Below are positions 17,699 through 27,320 of a stretch of 64,000 nt of DNA, one piece after another; position 1 is the first letter of the stretch, and each line of letters begins with the position of its first letter. Made by a program: the position numbers and the translations under genes. The stretch lies in the NCBI GenBank assembly GCA_910579165.1, contig CAJTTF010000006.1:1-64000 (forward strand), written 5' to 3'. Source of the stretch: an uncultured Atopobiaceae bacterium. Its GTDB lineage: Bacteria; Actinomycetota; Coriobacteriia; Coriobacteriales; Atopobiaceae. Under the pieces are notes generated by a model that did not search any database, was not told the DNA's origin, and was given only the letters and a program-made list of their open reading frames with translations.

Positions 17699-18643
17699 TT
17701 AGCCCACCTCCTGCGTCGGCTTCATGGCATCATGAGATGCAGATGCTGCTCCCTGTGCGGACTTCTCGGCAGCAGAAAGGGGCAGGTAACCCGCTTCTTC
17801 AATTGTTGCATTCATTTTGTCCGACAACACAAAGTCTAAAAAGGCACATGCGTCTGCAGAAAGATTGGCTCGTGTGAAAAAGAAGAGATCGCGGCTGATG
17901 GAATATGTCTTATTTTGAATAGCGGTCTCCTGGGGATACACCCCATCAATGGCAAGTGCTTTCACCTTTTCCTTGGTATAAGAAGACGCCACAAACCCCA
18001 AAGAAATATAGCCAATCGCGTTCTTAGTTCTAGAGACGACGTCGCGAACCTGTCCTGTGCCAGGCAAAACAGCAGCTGTTCGATCGAAGGGGGTTCCCTG
18101 CATCACGATCTCTTTGAATGCTTCACGGGTGCCAGAGGCTTCGTCGCGGTTAACGACTAAGATAGTCTCATCCGGCCCACCCAGCTCGCGCCAATTGGTG
18201 ATGGTACCAGCATAAATAGCGCGAAGCGAGGCAAGACTTATATTAGTAACTGGGTTTTCTGGATTCACGATAACGGCAATGCCGTCGTGAGCAATGATGG
18301 TCTTTTGCAAGATGCCAGCGGCCGCCTCTTCAGATGTGAGATCGCGAGAAGAAGTGGCGATGTCTGCCGTGCCACTCATGACAGCCTCGATGCCCGCACT
18401 GGATCCCAGTCCCGAGACAAGCGCATTAATGCCCTGCTCTTCCTTGATTTTCTCGGCAGCGGCTTCAGCAATGGGCAACATCGTGGTGGAGCCGGATACG
18501 CTAATCTCGCGGGATGCCGCAGACGACGCACAACCCGTAAGAGACAGGGACGAAAAGGCAAGTGCCAGAGGCGCAGAGATAAGCGCGAGGCATGAAAAAA
18601 GCGCGGCGAGAAGCGAGCGGGGTTTACCCAAAAGCTTGCTCAT
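17699..18643 (-). CDS. pstS: Phosphate-binding lipoprotein PstS
   Basis: Extracellular phosphate receptor of the Pst importer. The 314-residue precursor has a lipoprotein signal with lipobox LTGC, Cys38 being the lipidation site. The mature part begins with VSGSTTMLPIAEA, where the SGSTT loop binds phosphate, and also has SGLGSSAGI, the DIATSSRDL block and DEASGTREAF, all family signatures. First gene of the pst operon, 73 bases downstream of ftsZ. A CCTAGCTCTAGG inverted repeat (18652-18663) sits just before its ribosome site; no recognisable Pho box was found. Confidence 0.93.
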   Translation of the reverse strand: MSKLLGKPRSLLAALFSCLALISAPLALAFSSLSLTGCASSAASREISVSGSTTMLPIAEAAAEKIKEEQGINALVSGLGSSAGIEAVMSGTADIATSSRDLTSEEAAAGILQKTIIAHDGIAVIVNPENPVTNISLASLRAIYAGTITNWRELGGPDETILVVNRDEASGTREAFKEIVMQGTPFDRTAAVLPGTGQVRDVVSRTKNAIGYISLGFVASSYTKEKVKALAIDGVYPQETAIQNKTYSISRDLFFFTRANLSADACAFLDFVLSDKMNATIEEAGYLPLSAAEKSAQGAASASHDAMKPTQEVG

Positions 18644-18716
18644 CCGCGCTTTCCTAGCTCTAGGCGTTACGAATACAGCTTACCAAAGTGCAGCTGATTA
18701 CGATCGTACCTGAGGA

Positions 18717-19886
18717 TTAATGCTTCAGGAAGTCAGGGATTTCGAAATCACGATTACCAAAGTCTGCCATCTCTACCTTGGGAGGATTGATGGCGCCAGA
18801 TTCCGTGTGGTTAGACTCTCGACGATCCCGGTGTGAACGAGGAGCAAAGGGGCTTGAGGTGCCTCGAGAAGCTTTACCATCGTTGAAGCCAGTGGCAATA
18901 ACAGTTACGCGCACTTGATCGCCCAAAGATTCGTCAACAACGGTACCAAAGATGATATTGGCATCAGGGTCCACGTTTTGCGCGATAACATCAGCGGCCT
19001 CGTTAATCTCCTGAATGCCCAAGTCTTTAGAACCGGCAATGGAAAGAAGAACGCGGGTTGCACCGTCGATGGAATTCTCAAGAAGACGACTTGAAATAGC
19101 CTCTTGAGCCGCGTCAATGGCGCGATTGTCACCAGAGGCAAGGCCAATGCCCATCATTGCCGTGCCGGCGCCACGCATGATGGTGCACACATCAGCAAAG
19201 TCCAAATTGATGAGGCCGGGAACGGTGATGAGGTCCGTGATGCCTTGCGCGCCTTGAGCAAGAACGTCGTCTGCCATTTGGAACGCTTCAAGCATCGTTG
19301 TCTTTTTCTCGGAAAGCTCCAGAAGGCGATCGTTAGGAATGACGATGAGTGTATCAACATTTTCTGCGAGATTGTCGACTCCCTCTATGGCTTGTTCAGA
19401 GCGCTTCTTGCCCTCAAAGCCAAAGGGGCGTGTAACGATGGCTACCGTAAGGGCACCCAGGTCGTTCTTGGCAACATCTGCCACAATGGGGGCAGCACCT
19501 GAGCCTGTTCCACCACCCTCTCCGGCGGTGATGAAAACCATGTCGGCGCCGGTTAAGGCCTGTTTAATATCGTTGCGAGAATCCTCTGCCGCTTGTTTTC
19601 CCACTTCGGGATTGGCGCCTGCGCCCAAACCTTTGGTGAGGTCTGTGCCAATGTGCACCTTCTCGTCAGCATCAGAAAGAGCAAGAGCTTGCGCATCTGT
19701 ATTGACGGCGACAAACTCAACGCCGCGGATTCCTTCAGCTACCATGCGGTTGACAGCGTTTGTTCCGCCGCCACCTACGCCTACAACCTTAATTTCAGCA
19801 AGATAGTTTTTGGCGGCATCTGCCTGCGATGTTGCTGACTCTGCAACCGGTGGAACCGGGCGAATTACCGAAGACTCGTTTTCCAT
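18717..19886 (-). CDS. ftsZ: Cell division GTPase FtsZ
   Basis: Tubulin homologue that forms the division ring. The 389-residue protein has the N-terminal VVGVGGGGTNAVNRM loop (about 34-48), the tubulin signature GEGGGTGSGAAP, the T7-loop NLDFADV and a conserved C-terminal peptide RDFEIPDFLKH that binds SepF and other partners. An unusual 30-residue acidic/polar N-terminal lead precedes the fold. The ribosome site is strong (AGGAGGAG). It lies 264 bases after ftsQ with its own promoter elements; no ftsA gene intervenes. Confidence 0.97.
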   Translation of the reverse strand: MENESSVIRPVPPVAESATSQADAAKNYLAEIKVVGVGGGGTNAVNRMVAEGIRGVEFVAVNTDAQALALSDADEKVHIGTDLTKGLGAGANPEVGKQAAEDSRNDIKQALTGADMVFITAGEGGGTGSGAAPIVADVAKNDLGALTVAIVTRPFGFEGKKRSEQAIEGVDNLAENVDTLIVIPNDRLLELSEKKTTMLEAFQMADDVLAQGAQGITDLITVPGLINLDFADVCTIMRGAGTAMMGIGLASGDNRAIDAAQEAISSRLLENSIDGATRVLLSIAGSKDLGIQEINEAADVIAQNVDPDANIIFGTVVDESLGDQVRVTVIATGFNDGKASRGTSSPFAPRSHRDRRESNHTESGAINPPKVEMADFGNRDFEIPDFLKH

Positions 19887-19994
19887 TACTCCTCCTCGTG
19901 AGGCTCTGTTCGTCTTTGACGAGAACGGTTGTTTTTAGTTCATGCGCAACCGGCAAGGTAAGTTTAGGCTTTTCTCGCAGGTCACAACGGGTTA

Positions 19995-20026
19995 ATACTG
20001 CCACATTTTTATGCTTCGTGCAAGGG
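19995..20026 (-). promoter_or_regulatory. Probable ftsZ promoter with motif shared with mraZ
   Basis: On the minus strand TTGCAC (20023-20018) and CAGTAT (20000-19995) are separated by exactly 17 bases, giving a leader of about 100 bases before the ftsZ ATG. The -35 lies in the 15-mer CCCTTGCACGAAGCA, which recurs upstream of mraZ (34598-34584). The segment containing the -10 (19997-20011) matches another stretch upstream of mraZ (34711-34725) at 14 of 15 bases. Confidence 0.6.
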
Positions 20027-20150
20027 TTTTGAGAGGGCAATGAGCACGTTGGCCTTCTTTGAACAATAAGGCGCTGCCGCACCCACCTACCTGAGGGATT
20101 GCACCATATGCGCGGCAAATGTGCGCTAAGAATCAAATCGACATCTAGGC

Positions 20151-21293
20151 TTATTTAGTGACGCCGGTTCCGGTTGTCGTCGGCGTGTTTTCGATCTTTC
20201 GATAAGTTGGTTTAGAGGGGTCCTTCACGTTGATGTAGGTAAGCTGATTGGGATGTTTCTCGAGAAGCGCAAGGATAACAGCTTCTTTTGAAGGAATGTT
20301 TAAGGTGTCACCCAGCGCAATAACAACGCCTGATTGTAGCGTTGCAGAGTACGACGATGTGTTGGGCGCCGAGTAGAGCGCAACTTTACTGGAAAGGTCA
20401 GAAGAAAAATCTTGCTTAAACTGGAGGGCCCCCAATACTTCTTCATCGGAAACAGTAGCTCCAGCCTTAGGGTTTAAGGAATCAGGTACGTCTTTAATGA
20501 GGAGCGTATGGCTTGAGGTGGCTAAAGAGAGGATGGACTCAGCGTTATTGGCGCCCTCTCCCGTAGGAAGAGCAGCCGGTTCTATCCAAGTCTTATCTTC
20601 GCCCAGATACCACGCTACCTCAGCGTTTGCAGTCTCCACCAAGGCGAGCACCTTCTTTTCTACCACAGAAATTTTGAGTGTTGAGGGAAAGTCGCGCTCC
20701 AGGACCACTGCTTCTACCCATGGATTTTTCCTAAGTTCTGCATTCAGTACAAAGGGATTTACCGATAAAAGCGTGGTGCCATCTTGAATGGGTGCCAATT
20801 GCTGTAAGTCTTCGGAGCTTACATGCTCTGAGGCAACATAGTCAACATGTTCAATGGTAAAGAGGGGCGTCATCGCTAGGATGAGGACGGTGATAAAAAG
20901 AGCCCCAGCGACTCCAAGCAGCCAAAAGAAGATACGCACAAGTAACGGCTGGTGCTTTTTTTGAGGCTTTTGGGAGGCTGATGCTTTATTGCGCAAAGAT
21001 CCTGTAGGTTGTGCGTTTGTACGCGAGGTCCGGTTTTGGGAGGTGCCACCTTCCGTAGCGCGCACGCGTGACGGTGATAGCGCACGGGATGCGGACGCCC
21101 GCGGAGAAGTTGCTCCTGTACTCGTCTGATTGCGTTTGTTCGTGCTGGAGCGCTTGATCTGTTTTTGCTCTTGTTTGCGCTGCGCTTTTTGCTGTTTTTG
21201 CTCTTGTTTGCGCTGGGCTTTTTGCTGTTTTTTTTCAGCTGCTGTCGAGCCTTTCGGCATTTCGCGCTTTGTCGCCTTTCGCTTTTGCGGCAT
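20151..21293 (-). CDS. ftsQ: Cell division protein FtsQ/DivIB
   Basis: Bitopic divisome protein joining the early and late division machinery. The 380-residue product has a basic, low-complexity cytoplasmic tail (1 to about 125, with Lys/Gln repeats then Ser/Arg/Thr-rich), one membrane segment at about 128-150, a POTRA domain (IEHVDYVASEHVSSEDLQQL) and a beta domain with NPWVEAVVLERDFPSTLKI. The cytoplasmic tail is much longer than in most homologues and contains a 33-base tandem duplication. The ATG shares its A with the murC stop (TAATG), so translation is probably coupled. Confidence 0.9.
   Translation of the reverse strand: MPQKRKATKREMPKGSTAAEKKQQKAQRKQEQKQQKAQRKQEQKQIKRSSTNKRNQTSTGATSPRASASRALSPSRVRATEGGTSQNRTSRTNAQPTGSLRNKASASQKPQKKHQPLLVRIFFWLLGVAGALFITVLILAMTPLFTIEHVDYVASEHVSSEDLQQLAPIQDGTTLLSVNPFVLNAELRKNPWVEAVVLERDFPSTLKISVVEKKVLALVETANAEVAWYLGEDKTWIEPAALPTGEGANNAESILSLATSSHTLLIKDVPDSLNPKAGATVSDEEVLGALQFKQDFSSDLSSKVALYSAPNTSSYSATLQSGVVIALGDTLNIPSKEAVILALLEKHPNQLTYINVKDPSKPTYRKIENTPTTTGTGVTK
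21162..21227 (-). repeat. 33-base tandem duplication inside ftsQ
   Basis: Two adjoining 33-base copies (21162-21194 and 21195-21227) differ at one base and encode the 11-residue unit KQQKAQRKQEQ twice, at residues 23-44 of FtsQ. The near identity indicates recent slippage or duplication. The frame is kept. Confidence 0.9.
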
Positions 21294-22747
21294 TACGCAC
21301 CACCCTTAAGGCGACGGGTTTTCTCTTCTATAAAGGCAGGGCCCACTAGCGTAACATCGCCAGCTCCCATCGTCATAAGAAGGTCGCCTTCCTTGCAAAA
21401 GTTGCAGAGCTCCTCAATAGTTTCAGCGTGACCTCCAATAGCGCTCACGTCCGCCACGTGCCCGCGCTCTTTAATGGACTCGACAATGGTTTTCTCGGAA
21501 ATACCGGGAATTGGCATCTCTCCCGCCGAGAAAACGTCCATGATACGAACGACGTCAGCCGCGTCAAAAGCGGTGCCAAACTCAACCTGAAAGTCCTGCG
21601 TTCGCGTATAGCGGTGCGGCTGGAAAACAGCAATCACGCGCTTGAAATCAAGACCAGCAGCGGCTTTTAGTGTGGCAGCGATTTCTGTGGGATGATGCCC
21701 GTAGTCGTCGACAACCGTGATGCCAGCAACGTCACCAATATGGGTAAAACGGCGCTTTACACCCGCAAACTGAGATACGGCCTCTGCGGCTGCCTCAAGA
21801 CTCAGCCCTAAAGCTTGTGCGATAACGAGTGCGGCCGTGGCATTTAAAAGATTATGGTCGCCTGGATTGCCCTTGAGACTCACCTTGAGTGTTTTGTTTT
21901 GAGGAGCAGACACCTCTGCTTCAGACATTAATGAATGAGCATGCTTTAGGGGGTGTACAACAAAGTCATTTTCCTCCGAAGTGCCATACGTAAGAAGAGT
22001 TAAATTGATGCCCTTTGCGCGAGCCTCCTCCAAGGCCTGGTTGGCAAGTTCTACGAGGCGTGGCAAATCGCCACAAACAATGACGGTCCCTCCCTCAGAA
22101 GCGCTACGCATAAAAGCAACGAAGGTTTTTTCAATGTTTTCAAGCGTGCCGTAATGATCAAGATGATCCGCCTCAATGTTAGTGACGACAATAATTTGTG
22201 GCTCAAGCAAAAGAAACGAGCCATCGGACTCGTCGGCCTCTGCAACGTAGAGTTCTCCATTACCGTCATGACCGTTTGTTTGAAAACGCTCGACCGTGCC
22301 GCCGATGAGAAAGGAGGGGTCGAGGCCAAGGTTACCGAGCATCTCGGCGGTCATAGAACTCGTTGTTGTCTTGCCGTGCGTACCCGCAATGGCGATAGTC
22401 TTCTTTGAGCGCGCCAGCGTTGAGAGCATTTTTGCACGGGGCCAAATCTCTAGACCCAATTCGCGCGCGCGTTGAAGTTCTGGATTGGTCTCAGGGATAG
22501 CGGTTGAAACAACGACAATCTCAGGATTGAACGTATCAATGGTAACTGCTTCATGACCAAGACAAACCTCTATGTTGTGATGTTTTAAGACACGAACATA
22601 TTTTGATTCCTTGAGGTCAGACCCTGTGACGCATACGCCGTGCTCGTGAAGAACAAGAGCAATTCCAGACATGCCTACGCCACCAATCCCAATAAAATGG
22701 ACGCGAGAAAAGGGTAACCGAGCTTTTTGTTTACCTGTGTTTTTCAT
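21293..22747 (-). CDS. murC: UDP-N-acetylmuramate--L-alanine ligase
   Basis: Adds the first amino acid, L-alanine, to UDP-MurNAc in peptidoglycan precursor synthesis. The 484-residue Mur ligase shows the N-terminal FIGIGGVGMSGIA nucleotide block, the ATP-binding AGTHGKTTTSSM, TNIEADHLDHYG and the C-terminal domain with DDYGHHPTEIAATL. Length is usual. It follows murG and precedes ftsQ, as in most Gram-positive dcw clusters. Confidence 0.97.
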   Translation of the reverse strand: MKNTGKQKARLPFSRVHFIGIGGVGMSGIALVLHEHGVCVTGSDLKESKYVRVLKHHNIEVCLGHEAVTIDTFNPEIVVVSTAIPETNPELQRARELGLEIWPRAKMLSTLARSKKTIAIAGTHGKTTTSSMTAEMLGNLGLDPSFLIGGTVERFQTNGHDGNGELYVAEADESDGSFLLLEPQIIVVTNIEADHLDHYGTLENIEKTFVAFMRSASEGGTVIVCGDLPRLVELANQALEEARAKGINLTLLTYGTSEENDFVVHPLKHAHSLMSEAEVSAPQNKTLKVSLKGNPGDHNLLNATAALVIAQALGLSLEAAAEAVSQFAGVKRRFTHIGDVAGITVVDDYGHHPTEIAATLKAAAGLDFKRVIAVFQPHRYTRTQDFQVEFGTAFDAADVVRIMDVFSAGEMPIPGISEKTIVESIKERGHVADVSAIGGHAETIEELCNFCKEGDLLMTMGAGDVTLVGPAFIEEKTRRLKGGA

Positions 22748-22824
22748 GCACTCTATCTCTCAAATGAAACTACTGCCATATGCTTCTCATGGCGAGGCTG
22801 ATGCAATGCGTCCTGCACTGTCTT

Positions 22825-23958
22825 CTATTGTATAACGCCAAGAACCGCTTCGGTGAGCAGCGCACATGCGTCAGCGCTTGCCAATTTCTTTGCAGCTTTG
22901 CGCATAGCATTCAACTCTTTTTTGTGGGTAAGCAGCTCAAGCAACTTTTCCTTAAACGCTGAAGATGAGAGCATTGCATCTTTTACGATGAGCGCACTAC
23001 CCGCATCGGAAAGAAGACGCGCATTAAAGGCTTGATGATTCCCGCGAGCATGAGGATAAGGCACCAAAAGTGCCGGCACACCAGCGGCTGCTATTTCTGC
23101 AACAGAGCTTGCGCCCGCGCGAGAAAGAATTAGGTCAGCATGACCAAGGGCCTCCCCCATATCCTCGAGATAAGGCACTATCTTCCAACGCTTTCTCTCT
23201 TCTTCAGTAAGCTTGAGGCTCTTTTGTACTTTCTCAAAATGTTCTTTGCCTGTAGCGTGAAGGACGTGAACGGAATCCAAAGCAAGGAGGTCATCTTTCA
23301 GATTCACCATTGCATTGTTGATGGATTGAGCTCCAAGCGATCCTCCAAAGACAAGCAGATTTTTTGTCTTGTTTTTGTCTGCCTTCTGCGGAGCTTCTCG
23401 GTTTGCTTTCTCAATCGCATTAAGGACAGTATTGCGTACAGGAATGCCTGTCTGAACAAAATGCGTGTAGCTTGATACACGTTTCTTGAGAGGATCCACA
23501 ACTTGCGGAAACGCATAGGCAACGACATCAGCCACGTTGGCATTCATTTTATTTGCAAGACCGGGAATCGAATTCTGTTCATGCAAGACAACAGGAATAT
23601 GATTCTCATACCCCCAAGCAACGAGAGGAACCTCTATGTAGGCGCCAAAACCTACAACCACATCAGGGCGCTTTCTATTCTTATAAAACTCAGCGATAGT
23701 TTTCTTGGCCCGGCGCGCCTGACGAAGAGCGGTGAGTGCTGTCCATGGCTTGGTGCGATCGAAACCTTTCATCTTCATATTAACGAGTTTAAAGCCAGCA
23801 TCGCAAACAAGCTTTCCCTCCAGCTTTTTTTCCTGACCAAAAAAGATCACCGTAGCGCCCTTATCGCGAAGATTCTCCGCGAGCGCCAGTGCTGGGTTAA
23901 TGTGTCCCGCAGTTCCCCCTGCGGCAATGGCGATTGAAAGGTCTTTAGGTTGTTTCAT
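22825..23958 (-). CDS. murG: MurG N-acetylglucosaminyltransferase
   Basis: Membrane-associated glycosyltransferase that converts lipid I to lipid II. The 377-residue GT28 enzyme has AAGGTAGHINPALALAE at the N-terminus, GFGAYIEVPLVAWG, HEQNSIPGLANK, FGGSLGAQSINNA and the UDP-GlcNAc-binding ILSRAGASSVAEIAAAGVPALLVPYP. It lies between ftsW and murC, 127 bases after ftsW. Confidence 0.96.
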   Translation of the reverse strand: MKQPKDLSIAIAAGGTAGHINPALALAENLRDKGATVIFFGQEKKLEGKLVCDAGFKLVNMKMKGFDRTKPWTALTALRQARRAKKTIAEFYKNRKRPDVVVGFGAYIEVPLVAWGYENHIPVVLHEQNSIPGLANKMNANVADVVAYAFPQVVDPLKKRVSSYTHFVQTGIPVRNTVLNAIEKANREAPQKADKNKTKNLLVFGGSLGAQSINNAMVNLKDDLLALDSVHVLHATGKEHFEKVQKSLKLTEEERKRWKIVPYLEDMGEALGHADLILSRAGASSVAEIAAAGVPALLVPYPHARGNHQAFNARLLSDAGSALIVKDAMLSSSAFKEKLLELLTHKKELNAMRKAAKKLASADACALLTEAVLGVIQ

Positions 23959-24085
23959 CGTAGTGTTCCCGTATCTCTTTTGCAGTTCTCTTTGGCTTCA
24001 ATCGTTGTTTTCGACGAGAGGCTTCGTGTAAGTGGCCGCATGGGCACGGCACATATGGTAAAAACGAAAAGTGGCGCGAGCCTTC

Positions 24086-25699
24086 TTAGCGCTGACGCCT
24101 TCCGCCGGGTAGTATCTTACTATTATTTCGCACCTGCCGCCTCGTGCTCGGACCTGGGCTCGTACGTGCACTCGTTCGTGCGCGATGCGAACTCCTGGCC
24201 GAAGTTGTACGCGAATCCGTGCGCTCTTGGCGTATGTCTCGAGTATTCTTTTCTCCACCCCGTGAAGAACCTTCTACAACCTTGAAAGATGATCCACGGC
24301 GTTCTCGTGAACTCAAAGCGCCCATGCTCTTATCTTCATGGCCGTTTAGTATCTTCAGCCGCCCACGGCTCGATCCTTCACCTTCTCCAGGCAATACGTC
24401 AGATGCCGATACCGATAAGAGCAGTCCAACAATAATGAGAGTTGAGACGATGGAAGAACCACCGTAGCTTAAGAAAGGAACGGCTTTTCCGGTGAGAGGA
24501 AAAATGCCTAAGACTCCTGCAATATTAAGGAGCGTCTGCACGGCAATAAGAAGACCGCAACCCATCCCTACAAGCTGCCCGATTTTATCGGGAGCATACT
24601 GAGAAATCTTGAAGCTAGCCCATACAAGCGCCGCAAAGGCAACGAGCACACCAAGGCACCAGAGAAGACCCAACTCCTCCCCAATTACCGGGAAAATAAA
24701 ATCATTGTGAGCCTCTGGGAGGTACGAGTACTTTTGGCGACCAAGTCCAAGACCCAGACCAAATAGACCTCCCGAACCAAACGCATAGAACCCTTGAATA
24801 AGCTGGTAACCATCCCCCGAGGGATCTTCAAAAGGATCGAACATTGTGAGGAATCGTTCGCGGGAATAGTCATCTTTTAAAGAAATTGCCAAGAATCCCA
24901 GCACGCAAACGAAAGCAAGAATTGCGAGAAAACGAGGAGGAATTCCCGCCATCCACATCATCAAAAGCAACGTAACGCCAAGGACGAGACTTGTACCTTT
25001 ATCGGGCTGAAGAAGAATAAGAACGAGGGGCACAACAACGCCGCCAAGAAACCTCATCCAGAATTTCCCGTTATTTGGGAACTGCATCCAGAATTGCCGT
25101 CGATCATATTGGTACTTCCCTTCTTGGTCTGCAAGAAGATTTGCTGCGGTAAGCACAAGCACAATCTTTGCAAACTCAGACGGCTGGAGCGTAAAAGAGC
25201 CAAGAGCAATCCAGCGCGAGGCTCCGTGACTCGTGCTCCCCATAAAAGCAACGAGAAGAAGGAGGACAAAGGAAAAAACCCAGAGAGGAACGAGCAATTG
25301 TTTAGCAAGTTTTTTGTACCCTATCCAAACTGTTATCGCCAACAAGATGAGGCCGAGAACTGCAAATATCACCTGTTTCACGAGGAAGGATTGAGGATCT
25401 TGACCGTCTTGCAATAACCCTTTAATCATGCTGGCCGAATAGACCATTACGAGCCCTAGCGCCAAGAGGAGCGTGCTGGCAATAATGATGACCATACGCG
25501 GAATCATAAGTGGAGCAGGTACCGTTTTTCCCTGTGGGAAAAGATCGCCTAAGGCAACCGAGAGAAAGGAGGGGAGTTGAATGGTGCCTCCGCGGGTTCC
25601 GCGCGTCTTGGCAGGCGAGCTACTTTTAGAAGTATTCAGAGTGCCCTTCTGCCGAGAAGAACTGCTTAACGTGTTGGTTTTTACTTTATTTTTCTTCAT
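24086..25699 (-). CDS. ftsW: Peptidoglycan polymerase FtsW
   Basis: SEDS-family septal glycan polymerase. The 537-residue protein has about ten membrane segments and family blocks such as GSGGLFGLGLGLGRQKYSYLPEAHNDFIF and PFLSYGGSSIVST, each conserved in parts. Two disordered cytoplasmic ends are notable: about 70 Ser/Thr/Lys-rich residues before the first helix and about 107 Ser/Arg/Gly-rich residues after the last. The ATG at 25699 lies inside the end of murD, giving a 14-base overlap. The long tail recalls mycobacterial FtsW, whose tail binds FtsZ; whether this one does is unknown. Confidence 0.93.
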   Translation of the reverse strand: MKKNKVKTNTLSSSSRQKGTLNTSKSSSPAKTRGTRGGTIQLPSFLSVALGDLFPQGKTVPAPLMIPRMVIIIASTLLLALGLVMVYSASMIKGLLQDGQDPQSFLVKQVIFAVLGLILLAITVWIGYKKLAKQLLVPLWVFSFVLLLLVAFMGSTSHGASRWIALGSFTLQPSEFAKIVLVLTAANLLADQEGKYQYDRRQFWMQFPNNGKFWMRFLGGVVVPLVLILLQPDKGTSLVLGVTLLLMMWMAGIPPRFLAILAFVCVLGFLAISLKDDYSRERFLTMFDPFEDPSGDGYQLIQGFYAFGSGGLFGLGLGLGRQKYSYLPEAHNDFIFPVIGEELGLLWCLGVLVAFAALVWASFKISQYAPDKIGQLVGMGCGLLIAVQTLLNIAGVLGIFPLTGKAVPFLSYGGSSIVSTLIIVGLLLSVSASDVLPGEGEGSSRGRLKILNGHEDKSMGALSSRERRGSSFKVVEGSSRGGEKNTRDIRQERTDSRTTSARSSHRARTSARTSPGPSTRRQVRNNSKILPGGRRQR

Positions 25700-27320
25700 G
25701 TTCAATATCTTGTTTCAAGCGTTCCATGATGCCCTTAAACGCCATTCCTCGCTCCTCAAACGATGAGAACTCATCAAACGAGGAACAGCCTGGGCTTAAG
25801 AGAACTACCACGTCTGAAGGATTTGGGTATTGCTCGGCAATTTTTTGAGCCAGTCTGGTGGCATCTTCCATAGAAGGCATAAGTTTCAGCAAGGGCGTTT
25901 CGTTGAGAAGCTCTACTTTCTTCGCTGTTTTTGTTGTTGTGGCCTCAGCGCTAAAAGCTACTTCCAGATCTGCGGCGATACGCGGGCCGGCCTCACCAAA
26001 ACAGACCACAGCGATGCAATCCTCCTTGATTTGCTTGAGAAGCCCCTCATCAAGCTCAATCCCCTTATCTTTTCCACCCAGAAGCAAAACGCTTTTTTGG
26101 GGTTCAAAGGCACGAAGGGCCACAAGCGTCGAATCAAAATTGGTTGCTTTTGAATCGTTGATAAATGCAACACCATGAATGGTTGCCACTTCCTCAATAC
26201 GATGAGGAAGCACTGAGCACGCTTGCAGCGCTCTCTTGAGCATCTCGCCTAAGTTCTTAATTGAATCGTTGGAAGCGGCAATTACCATAACCGCGGCAGC
26301 AAGAACGTTTTGTACGTTATGGTCCCCTTTGAACGGAAGTTGGGACGCGGGACCTAAGTCATACTCGTTGCCAGCAAAGTCTATATGGAGGCGTTTATTG
26401 GCGGTGAGGTAAGCGCGATTCTCAAGTTGATCCCATTCCTTAAGGAAGCGCTGATTCTTCGATACGACCGAAACGCAGCAGACTCTCTTTTTTTCAGACA
26501 GCAACTTCTGGGCGATCTCGAGCGAATCAGGTGTATCGATTCCCACAACGCAGACATCAGCATCTGAGAGGTTTTGGAAGATGCGTGCCTTATCGCGTTT
26601 GTAGTTCTCAAAACTACCATGCCAAGCAAGATGATCAGGTGTGATGTTGAGAAGGCATGCAATGGTGGGATGAAAATCAAACGTGTTGTGTAGTTGATAT
26701 GAAGAGAGCTCAGCCACAATCCAGGGAAGTTCGTTTTTAGGATCCACCTGTATTTTATGGTTATCAATTTCATAATCGGTGCCATTGAAGATGTAATGCG
26801 TCTCTGCGTTTAGACGTTTTTGAATGACATCGATTGAGTTTAAGCGGGGCTTGTAGGTTCCCGCAACCTCAATGAGTGGAAGTCCAATGTTACCTGCAGA
26901 AACGGCGTCTATTCCTAGTTTATTCAGAAGCTCGCTCACGAGCGTTGTGGTTGTGGTCTTTCCGTTTGTACCGGTGATGGCAATCCATTTTTCGGGCATT
27001 TCGAGAAAAGCAAATTCAACCTCGGAAATAATGCGCTTTGACTTTTCTTTTGCCGCCTGATAGAGATCAGAGGATGGTGAAATTCCGGGGCTCACAATGG
27101 CTACGTCGTACTTTTCGCCCATAAGGGGGTTGGGTACGGTGTCCGTGCCAAGCGCAATGCGGCCTTCTACTTTTGTTGGAAACAGTATGTTTAAAGAAAT
27201 TGATTCTCTGCCTCCCACGAGTGTAAAGGATGAAACGATCTCAGGCGCAGTTGAGGCAACGTACTCCAATACGGCAAGCCCCGTTTTTCCTGCGCCCAGT
27301 ATGAGAACCTCACCTATCAT
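25686..27320 (-). CDS. murD: UDP-MurNAc-L-alanine--D-glutamate ligase
   Basis: Adds D-glutamate to UDP-MurNAc-L-Ala. Recognised by LILGAGKTGLAVLEYV, VSPGISPSSD, the ATP loop ITGTNGKTTTTTLVSELL, LNITPDHLAWHGSFENY and FINDSKATNFDSTLVAL. At 544 residues it is longer than the usual 440-460; the surplus is in the middle domain (about residues 170-215, 'LNSIDVIQKRLNAETHY' region). The ATG at 27320 shares its A with the mraY stop, so it is preferred over an in-frame GTG at 27326. Confidence 0.94.
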   Translation of the reverse strand: MIGEVLILGAGKTGLAVLEYVASTAPEIVSSFTLVGGRESISLNILFPTKVEGRIALGTDTVPNPLMGEKYDVAIVSPGISPSSDLYQAAKEKSKRIISEVEFAFLEMPEKWIAITGTNGKTTTTTLVSELLNKLGIDAVSAGNIGLPLIEVAGTYKPRLNSIDVIQKRLNAETHYIFNGTDYEIDNHKIQVDPKNELPWIVAELSSYQLHNTFDFHPTIACLLNITPDHLAWHGSFENYKRDKARIFQNLSDADVCVVGIDTPDSLEIAQKLLSEKKRVCCVSVVSKNQRFLKEWDQLENRAYLTANKRLHIDFAGNEYDLGPASQLPFKGDHNVQNVLAAAVMVIAASNDSIKNLGEMLKRALQACSVLPHRIEEVATIHGVAFINDSKATNFDSTLVALRAFEPQKSVLLLGGKDKGIELDEGLLKQIKEDCIAVVCFGEAGPRIAADLEVAFSAEATTTKTAKKVELLNETPLLKLMPSMEDATRLAQKIAEQYPNPSDVVVLLSPGCSSFDEFSSFEERGMAFKGIMERLKQDIEHEEK

